Assembly (NCBI GenBank): GCA_934747885.1
Contig: CAKVHE010000002.1
Coordinates: forward strand, 248,001-312,000
From: an uncultured Clostridia bacterium
Lineage (GTDB): Bacteria; Bacillota; Clostridia; Christensenellales; UBA1242
Length of the DNA: 64,000 nt
Direction of reading: 5' to 3'
A program made the position numbers and the translations under genes. Below the pieces are notes generated by a model that searched no databases, was not told the DNA's origin, and worked only from the letters and a program-made list of their open reading frames with translations. How positions within the stretch are numbered: the first letter of the stretch is position 1; each line of letters starts with the position of its first letter. Positions 58,219-64,000 of the stretch are shown here, one piece after another.

Positions 58219-59762
58219 TGAAAAGGATATTAAGTATATGTGGCGCACTTTTTTGCGCGCTACTTGCTTTGGTAAGTATAAACCCTAATAATTGCTGTAA
58301 TGCAGCCAGTCGTGATGCGATAAGCAATGCAGATTTTGAAAACTACTTGCAAGAGGTTTTTGTAATTAGTGGTGAAAAAAATTTGGCTGATAGACTTGCG
58401 GGAAGTGAAGGTGAGGAACAAACAGCAAACCGCATTGTTCAAATTCTGTTGCGCGACGCGAACAATTTTAAAGTTCTTTCGGGCGCGCCTTTGGCTTTTA
58501 GTGCAAGCTATGTTGACGGCGGAACTTTTGTTTCGCACAATGTAGTGGCTTTAAAAGACAATGCAGACACCGACAAAAAAGTCGTTTTGGTGGCTCCAAT
58601 GGATAACTATTATGGTATGGCGGTTGGTGAGCAAAAAATAGAGGCAGAAGGGCTAAACCAAAGTTTGACAGCAATTGTGAGTCTGCTTGCAATTGCAAAA
58701 AACTTAAATAATACCAATTTACCGTTTGATTTTGAGATTGCTTTTTTAGGTGCAGAAAATTATGGTTCATTTGGTAGCGAAAACTATTTAAAAGGCAAAA
58801 GCGCAGAAGAATTAAAAAATATAATAAGTGTAATTTATTTGCATGATCTATCCGGCGATGCAAACTTAAAATTTTTTGCCGGCGAAAAAACAACTAAAAG
58901 TGCAAAAAAGCTGTTTGAACTATTTAACGACGGCAGCACCGAAATCTTGAAAACGAATACCGAACTTGGGTTAGAAACTAGTACAAAAATTTCTTATTCG
59001 TCTTTGGGTATGGATACTTCATTTTGCAATTTTGCCGAAAAGAAACTTGGTGTAATATCAATATTTGCAAACAACAAATATATTGACTTTGAAGAAATAA
59101 ATGCAGACACCATTGCAGGGGCAAAAGAGCGATATGGTGAGGAATATCTAAAAAATGCCACTGCAGTTACAAATAGTACTATAAATATGCTGACTAGTGA
59201 AAACTTTGCTAGTCTTGCAAGTGGCGTATACAAGTTTTCTAGTTTTAGGCTAAATCTGCGTTTGATTATGGCAATTATTTTGCTTGCAATAACGATAGCG
59301 CTTTATGTAATTTGTAAACATTATTCTTATGTTCTAGCGAAGAAAGAAAAAGAAAATTTTGATAAATTGGGCAAAGACGCGATATTTGATAGTTTTTATG
59401 ACAGATATGACGTTTGCGAAGATCTTGGCAATTCGTATGATTTATTTAAGGATATTAAAGACGAAGACGACCGTATGTATATAATAAACAAAGTGCTTGA
59501 AGAAGAAATGAACCAAGCGCGCGAGCAAATGGAAAACGGTAAAAATATGAAAAACGTTGAGACTTGGGCTGATCTTGAAAAAATAAAAAAAGAATACTTT
59601 GACAAAATTCAAAAAGAGGTCAAAGACAAGGCAGAGGGCGCAGAAGAGATTTCTGCCATTCCCGAAGAGCAAAAGAAAACAGATGTTATAGAGTCCGCGC
59701 CAGATGCTAGTTCTGCAAAGAGCAATGGCGCAGAAGACAAGGCTAAAAATTTAAAAAAATAA
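58215..59762 (+). CDS. Membrane-anchored degenerate M28-like peptidase domain protein
   Basis: 515 residues. Signal peptide (about 1-32), ectodomain (about 35-340), membrane span (about 350-370), then a charged cytoplasmic tail rich in Lys/Glu. The ectodomain follows the M28 aminopeptidase order: FVSHNVVALKDN, KKVVLVAPMDNYYG, a Gly/Asn/Ser helix start EAEGLNQSLTAIVSLLAIAKNL, LPFDFEIAFLGAENYGSFGSENYL. The metal ligands are eroded: HxD reads P-M-D (127-130), the DDN-type bridging Asp is lost, and EE reads E-N (181-182). So catalysis is unlikely; a binding or scaffolding role is inferred. Translated by overlap with the preceding membrane gene. Confidence 0.72.
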   Translation: MMKRILSICGALFCALLALVSINPNNCCNAASRDAISNADFENYLQEVFVISGEKNLADRLAGSEGEEQTANRIVQILLRDANNFKVLSGAPLAFSASYVDGGTFVSHNVVALKDNADTDKKVVLVAPMDNYYGMAVGEQKIEAEGLNQSLTAIVSLLAIAKNLNNTNLPFDFEIAFLGAENYGSFGSENYLKGKSAEELKNIISVIYLHDLSGDANLKFFAGEKTTKSAKKLFELFNDGSTEILKTNTELGLETSTKISYSSLGMDTSFCNFAEKKLGVISIFANNKYIDFEEINADTIAGAKERYGEEYLKNATAVTNSTINMLTSENFASLASGVYKFSSFRLNLRLIMAIILLAITIALYVICKHYSYVLAKKEKENFDKLGKDAIFDSFYDRYDVCEDLGNSYDLFKDIKDEDDRMYIINKVLEEEMNQAREQMENGKNMKNVETWADLEKIKKEYFDKIQKEVKDKAEGAEEISAIPEEQKKTDVIESAPDASSAKSNGAEDKAKNLKK

Positions 59763-59813
59763 ATGAAAGTCAACGCGACCATTTGCAGAAAAAATAAATT
59801 ATCTTACAAAATA

Positions 59814-59846
59814 AAAAGCTCACAGAAATAATCTGTGAGTTTTTTA
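59814..59846 (+). terminator. Rho-independent terminator (plus strand)
   Basis: AAGCTCACAGA, loop AATAA, TCTGTGAGTTTTTT. It ends the holA-side transcript. Confidence 0.88.
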
Positions 59847-59861
59847 CTATCAAAATCTAAC

Positions 59862-59888
59862 AAAAAAGCCACAAACTAAATGTGGCTT
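59862..59888 (-). terminator. Rho-independent terminator of rpsT (minus strand)
   Basis: AGCCACA, loop, TGTGGCT with a T-run on the minus strand. Confidence 0.87.
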
Positions 59889-59892
59889 AAAA

Positions 59893-60159
59893 TTACTTGT
59901 TTAAAGTATTTAATTCTTTGGCTAGGTTAGCTTTTTTTCTGTTTGCACAGTTTTTATGAATGGCACCCTTAGAAGCAGTTTTATCAATAACGGCGCAGGT
60001 GGTAGGGTACAATTTTGTAGCTTCTTCCTTGTTGCCTTCTTGAACGGCTTTATCAAATTTTTTGATTTGAGTTTTCATAGCCGACTTTTCTGCTTTGTTG
60101 CGTGCATTGTTGCGTAAACCAATATCAATTCTTTTTTTCGATGATTTAATGTTTGCCAT
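59893..60159 (-). CDS. rpsT: 30S ribosomal protein S20
   Basis: 88 residues: ANIKSSKKRI at the N-terminus, RNNARNKAEKSAMKTQIKKF, and KGAIHKNCANRKKANLAKELN at the C-terminus match S20, a primary binder of the 16S rRNA 5' domain. Minus-strand RBS AAGGAG. Convergent with the holA-side operon, divergent from gpr. The neighbourhood comEC-holA-rpsT-gpr is conserved in Firmicutes. Confidence 0.97.
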   Translation of the reverse strand: MANIKSSKKRIDIGLRNNARNKAEKSAMKTQIKKFDKAVQEGNKEEATKLYPTTCAVIDKTASKGAIHKNCANRKKANLAKELNTLNK

Positions 60160-60189
60160 TGCTTCGCTCCTTATCGTTTGTCATAGAGA

Positions 60190-60218
60190 ATTCTAACATA
60201 TTTACGTTTGTTTTGCAA
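60190..60218 (-). promoter_or_regulatory. Sigma-A promoter of rpsT
   Basis: On the minus strand: TTGCAA (60218-60213), 17-base spacer, TAGAAT (60195-60190). Confidence 0.8.
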
Positions 60219-60274
60219 GTGTTTTGATAAAAATTTATGTTTATTTTTTATTAGATTTGCCAACAACTATATAT

Positions 60275-61120
60275 ATGAAAAACAATTACGCTATGCGCAC
60301 CGATATGGCGGTGGAGTTTAAAACCAAAGCGCGTCAAAAGATTGCCGGTGCCAAATTTGTAACAAGAAAAATTGAGGGCCTTACCATAACTGAATGTGTG
60401 CTGGATAAAGCAAACGCGCTAGGTAGGCCAAGCGGACACTATATAACGCTTGAATCGCCGTTGCCGGCGACAGATGAAAGCCCAAGGCTTTGCAACCAGA
60501 TTATAAAAGTTTTAACGGAATATTTGCGGGCGTGTATGGCTACAAAAACCAATATTTTGGTAGTTGGTATTGGCAATGAAAATTTAGTCAGTGATTCGCT
60601 TGGTCCGCGCACGATAGAGCGCATAATGGTGTCTAGAAGCGAGGGTGGCAAATTGGCGACTGGTTATTCGAACGCGGCACCTATTGTGTCAAAATTGTGC
60701 CCTAGCGTGCTTGGAAACACTGGCATAGAAAGCTTTGACATTATAAAATCGGTAATTAAACAAATAAAGCCCGATGTGGTGGTTGCAATAGATAGTTTGT
60801 GTTCGCGCTCACTTGCGCGCCTTGGCACTTCTTTTCAAATTGCGACATCGGGTATTGTGCCGGGTTCGGGCGTGGGTAATCACCAAACCGAACTCTCTGC
60901 AAAAACTTTGGGTGTGCCGGTAATTGCAATTGGCGTGCCAATGATTGTTGGGCTTTATTGTCTAACTGATGGCGATGTGCCGCAAAATATGATAAAGTGC
61001 AAAAGCAAAATTGATGCCACGGCTACCGATTTTGTTGTGTCGCCAAAAGAACTAGATTTGGTTGTGGATGCGTCAGCAAAAATTTTGGCTGAGGCAATAA
61101 ACCACGCAAATTTTGATTAA
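60275..61120 (+). CDS. gpr: Germination protease GPR
   Basis: 281 residues from ATG 60275. GPR degrades small acid-soluble spore proteins at germination. The N-terminus YAMRTDMAVE matches the family propeptide/auto-cleavage region RTDLALE. LVVGIGNENLVSDSLGPRT near 110-127 and DVVVAIDSLCSRSLARLG near 175-190 contain the two conserved Asp residues of the active site, and IATSGIVPGSGVGNHQTELSAKTLGVPVIAIGVPM is diagnostic. It is shorter than Bacillus GPR (about 370). No SD. A weak sigma-G-like TGATAA (60223) with TTTATTA (60247) was seen but is not convincing. Confidence 0.93.
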   Translation: MKNNYAMRTDMAVEFKTKARQKIAGAKFVTRKIEGLTITECVLDKANALGRPSGHYITLESPLPATDESPRLCNQIIKVLTEYLRACMATKTNILVVGIGNENLVSDSLGPRTIERIMVSRSEGGKLATGYSNAAPIVSKLCPSVLGNTGIESFDIIKSVIKQIKPDVVVAIDSLCSRSLARLGTSFQIATSGIVPGSGVGNHQTELSAKTLGVPVIAIGVPMIVGLYCLTDGDVPQNMIKCKSKIDATATDFVVSPKELDLVVDASAKILAEAINHANFD

Positions 61121-61142
61121 CCTTTAAGCAAAAATGGCATAA

Positions 61143-61171
61143 AAAAAGCATCTCTGTGGAGATGCTTTTAG
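61143..61171. terminator. Bidirectional terminator
   Basis: AAAAGCATCTC, loop TGTG, GAGATGCTTTT between gpr and the convergent surface protein gene. Confidence 0.88.
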
Positions 61172-61172
61172 T

Positions 61173-63938
61173 TTATTTAACTCGCACTCTGCGACGAGTT
61201 TTTGTAACAATTACTGCAATTGAAACAACTGCGGTTACAATCAAAACAATTAACACAATTAAGGCTGCGTTGGTTTTGTAATACTTTTCAATTTGTAATT
61301 CGTATACATTTCCATAGTTGTCGGTAAGTTGAATAGTGTACAAGCCGTTTTTAGAAAAACTGCGGTTGCCGCTAGATAGGGCGTCAAAGCTTGCAAGTTC
61401 GGCGGCGGTGTATTCTTTTAAAACATTGCCATTTAGCAAAACTACCAAAGATTTTAAGTTGTTACCAATAAGATTTGTTATAATAACATTGGTGGTAATG
61501 CGTCCGCCAGCTTCACCAGAATCTAGCGAAATGCCAAGGGTTTGTTTTTCAATTTCAATTGAATATTCTTTTTCGGCATAAGCGCTGCAAGTTTGCTTAA
61601 CGCCGTTTGCCAAAAATTCTGCAGATTCGTTAAAGCCAACGGTAAGGACATACACGCCTTGGGTAAGTAGGTGATAAGAGTCGGCGTTAGGCAAGTCTTC
61701 GTACGCCACTGGCAATACGGAAGTTCTTAGCTTTAATGCAAACAAACTTTGGTTGGCTTGTTTGTTAAAGGTAAAGCCTTGATACTTTTCGGTAAGCAAA
61801 GTAAATGCGTGTTTGGCGGCAATATTGGAGCCGTTTACAATTTCGATGCGCCAACTGCCGATTGTGCTTAGGTAAACAGTTGTGCTTTCGGCGCCAGACA
61901 AAAACAAAACGTTGTTGCGGTAAATATTAAAGGTGTCGCCGGCACTCAATTGAATATTGGCATTAACGGCATATTTTGAATAATCATTTAATTTTAAAAT
62001 TTCATTATCGTTTGAGGTTGTGACAATAATAGATGTGCCGTTTACGGTAAATTCATAAACTTGATAAAACTCTTTGTAGCTATCAAAACTGGTTAATATT
62101 TCGGTGGAAATATAACTAGCCATTTCGTAGTTTGGCAAGGTGTAAATTTCAAGTTTGTAGTTGCCTGGTTTGGTAAAACTAATGTGGTCGCCTGCCAAAA
62201 AGTCATAAAAATTGATGTATTGGGTGCCGTTGTAGGTTAGGGTGGAATTAACGGTAACATTATAACTTTTGCCGCTGCTAGATTGATAGTAGTCCGAAAC
62301 GGTAAGCGTTTTTGAATTGGTATCAAAACTAAAGGTGTTGGATAAGGTAAATTTTACGCCGCTACTGTCGTAGTGTGAAGTGTCGGTATCAATATTATAG
62401 CAATAGGTATTAAAACGGAAGGCGTAAAAGGTATTAAAGTTAAATTCGGTATTGTTTACATAAACCAAAACATCACAATTAACCTTGTCAATAATATCTT
62501 TGTAATAGCCATGTAGTTGGGTTAATTCAGTTACGTTTCCGTTTTCTTTTACGGCCAAATTAACACCATCGCCGGTTGGCTTTAAAATACGGATAGTAGA
62601 AGTAACGGTGTTGGTAATGGTGGTGCTGTTTGTTAGCACGCCATTTAGGCAGTTGCGCAAATAGTTAATATTTTCACCATGCACACTGTAACTGTATTGG
62701 TTTAGATAAATTGCAAAGTCGTAAATATTATTAGAAGATACCGGAACTTTGGTAATAACTTTAAAGGTTTGAAGTTGTGAGTAAGAATTTGTAAGTTCTA
62801 GGTCGCCCAGATTGCAGTTTAGTTCAAACACCGAGTGGTCAACTTCTGGGGTATAAAACCAAATAGATTTGGCGCCGTCACCATCGGTTAATATTTCAAT
62901 ATCTTTTAGCTCGGTATTTACTATTGCACCGGTATTTTGAGCGTTCATATCTTTTTGTGTGATACTAAAAGCTAACAGGTCAAAAAATTTGTTTATATCC
63001 GCACTAGAAACCAACATATTTTGAGTAGTTTTTGTAGTGGTTTTGTCTATTGCGATATTAAGGCTGAGTGCCGAGTTAAACACATAATAATTTTCGGCAC
63101 CATACGGATCAAATGAAAAGTTTGCTTTATTGATTTTGTTTGCACTGCTAAGAGCAGATTTGTAGTTTGCGTTGTAATAATTTATTACAAGGTTTGGCGT
63201 TAGTATATTAAAGGTTAAGGTTACGTCTTGCGTGCCGTTTTTTGATTTAAAGGTGATGGAAGTTTTGCCAATGTAGCCCTTTGGAACAACCAAGGTGGTA
63301 GTTGCGCTGGCGTTAGGGGTAGCTTTTGCGGTAAAGACGGAGCCAGTTAAAACCAAATTGTACAAATTTTGTGCATAGGTTAAATCAAGTTCGCCATCTG
63401 CAAAAATATAATATTCACCTTTATAGATATAAACCGGTGAACTTTTTTCGCCTGAGTTTATACGAAGATTGGCAATATTGCTTTCCACTAGGCTTGGGAC
63501 AAAGTCAAAAGACGATTGATGGTTGGAATAACTACCGTCCGGTTCACGGATAGAATAGTTTACAATATATCTTGCTGGCGTGGTAAAGTAATAAGACGAA
63601 GTGTTTTCGGTGCTGCCAGAAAAATTGCAGTTTCTGCCTAGTTCGTCTTGTGTAAGTGTGTAAAGCGCGGTGCCGATTTCTTGTTTGATATTAAGGCTGG
63701 TTAATGCGGCGCCCTTTGGGTTGATTACTAAATAACTTACCATGTTGTCGGTGTTGTTTCCAAAAATTTCGGTTGAGGCAGAAATTGTGTTGGCTGTTTG
63801 TTGCATTTCGGTTTGGTTTGGCGAGGTGCTAAAATTGCTATTTTTGTTTTGCATTAGTTCAACGCCAAAGGAAAACATAAGGGCGACAATAGTTGCAATA
63901 ATGCCAAATAGTGTTAACTTTTTAAAAAGTTTGTTCAT
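61173..63938 (-). CDS. Large surface protein with C-terminal membrane anchor
   Basis: 921 residues. The N-terminus has a signal or anchor segment (about 7-28) and the C-terminus one membrane span (ALIVLIVLIVTAVVSIAVIV, about 893-912) followed by a basic tail TKTRRRVRVK. The ectodomain is beta-rich and Asn/Thr/Ser-rich with many Tyr: repeated strand blocks such as TLTVSDYYQSSSG, GNYKLEIYTLPNY, GVYVLTVGFN, GLYTIQLTDNYGN suggest a chain of Ig-like modules ending next to the membrane. No enzyme motif, lipobox or LPxTG. Minus-strand RBS TAGGAG. It seems to stand alone. Role unknown. Confidence 0.78.
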   Translation of the reverse strand: MNKLFKKLTLFGIIATIVALMFSFGVELMQNKNSNFSTSPNQTEMQQTANTISASTEIFGNNTDNMVSYLVINPKGAALTSLNIKQEIGTALYTLTQDELGRNCNFSGSTENTSSYYFTTPARYIVNYSIREPDGSYSNHQSSFDFVPSLVESNIANLRINSGEKSSPVYIYKGEYYIFADGELDLTYAQNLYNLVLTGSVFTAKATPNASATTTLVVPKGYIGKTSITFKSKNGTQDVTLTFNILTPNLVINYYNANYKSALSSANKINKANFSFDPYGAENYYVFNSALSLNIAIDKTTTKTTQNMLVSSADINKFFDLLAFSITQKDMNAQNTGAIVNTELKDIEILTDGDGAKSIWFYTPEVDHSVFELNCNLGDLELTNSYSQLQTFKVITKVPVSSNNIYDFAIYLNQYSYSVHGENINYLRNCLNGVLTNSTTITNTVTSTIRILKPTGDGVNLAVKENGNVTELTQLHGYYKDIIDKVNCDVLVYVNNTEFNFNTFYAFRFNTYCYNIDTDTSHYDSSGVKFTLSNTFSFDTNSKTLTVSDYYQSSSGKSYNVTVNSTLTYNGTQYINFYDFLAGDHISFTKPGNYKLEIYTLPNYEMASYISTEILTSFDSYKEFYQVYEFTVNGTSIIVTTSNDNEILKLNDYSKYAVNANIQLSAGDTFNIYRNNVLFLSGAESTTVYLSTIGSWRIEIVNGSNIAAKHAFTLLTEKYQGFTFNKQANQSLFALKLRTSVLPVAYEDLPNADSYHLLTQGVYVLTVGFNESAEFLANGVKQTCSAYAEKEYSIEIEKQTLGISLDSGEAGGRITTNVIITNLIGNNLKSLVVLLNGNVLKEYTAAELASFDALSSGNRSFSKNGLYTIQLTDNYGNVYELQIEKYYKTNAALIVLIVLIVTAVVSIAVIVTKTRRRVRVK

Positions 63939-64000
63939 TGGTTTCTCCTAGTTAATATAGGTTGTGTTAAAATTTTATTTTTAGCCCAAAACTTTACGAT

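Noticed and set aside
60223..60253. Sigma-F/G promoter for gpr.
   Set aside because: TGATAA with TTTATTA matches the consensus only partly; in such AT-rich DNA this is expected by chance.

Overview
The window is a 64 kb chromosomal segment from an AT-rich, Gram-positive-type bacterium that uses the standard bacterial code (TGA is a real stop at 58216-58218). Two T-box leaders, SpoVB, SpoVG, the spore protease GPR, WhiA, an LtaS-like sulfatase and strong AGGAGG/TTGACA/TATAAT signals point to a spore-forming or formerly spore-forming member of the Clostridia. The shortened core proteins and many uncharacterised surface proteins suggest an uncultured gut-type lineage. That placement is inference from gene content.

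Layout. 1-0.8 kb: end of an M23 peptidase and a TtcA-like tRNA thiolase. 1-8.6 kb: a run of secreted or membrane-anchored proteins (two with bacterial Ig-like domains, one beta-helix-like, one CalY/TasA-like), with a small Smr protein. 8.7-11.5 kb: SpoVB, HU and a Dus dihydrouridine synthase. 11.6-13.5 kb: a TasA-like surface protein ending in a Hint autoprocessing domain. 13.6-18 kb: pgk-tpiA-gpmI, a small membrane protein, secG and a DUF378 protein. 18-25 kb: lipid kinase, short DUF1846 protein, alanine racemase and a heterodimeric ABC exporter on the minus strand. 25-28.5 kb: an accessory stretch with tRNA-Ser, short hairpin repeats, DUF1653, unknown proteins, decayed ORFs and a lipoprotein. 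28.5-31.4 kb: nucleotidyltransferase, spoVG and murC. 31.4-38.8 kb: T-box-ileS, rpmE, prmC-prfA-uvrC. 38.8-47.8 kb: a solute-binding-like protein, murB, PHP phosphatase, whiA, dnaE, pfkA and a membrane protein. 47.8-53.2 kb: T-box, small membrane protein, valS and an LTA-synthase-like protein. 53.2-61.1 kb: TSCPD and DUF4364 proteins, an unknown protein, tRNA-Glu, comEC-holA, two inserted membrane genes, rpsT and gpr. 61.2-63.9 kb: a 921-residue surface protein on the minus strand.

How it fits together. Most genes are housekeeping: lower glycolysis, peptidoglycan precursors (alr, murB, murC), translation (two aminoacyl-tRNA synthetases, PrmC with its substrate RF1, L31, S20, two tRNAs), replication (dnaE, holA) and repair (uvrC). 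Gene order matches known clostridial blocks (uvrC-murB-PHP-whiA-dnaE-pfkA; comEC-holA-rpsT-gpr), so insertions and losses stand out: rapZ and yvcK are absent, UvrC lacks its C-terminal HhH domain, ComEC lacks its hydrolase domain, and a degenerate M28-like ectodomain protein is inserted beside holA.

The most interesting signals are the Hint-domain surface protein, the pseudo-peptidase, a set of promoters placed so that the start codon falls at the transcription start (leaderless mRNAs), a 69-residue membrane protein inside the valS T-box operon, and a triosephosphate isomerase altered at normally fixed positions. I found no CRISPR array, transposase, prophage or obvious defence system.
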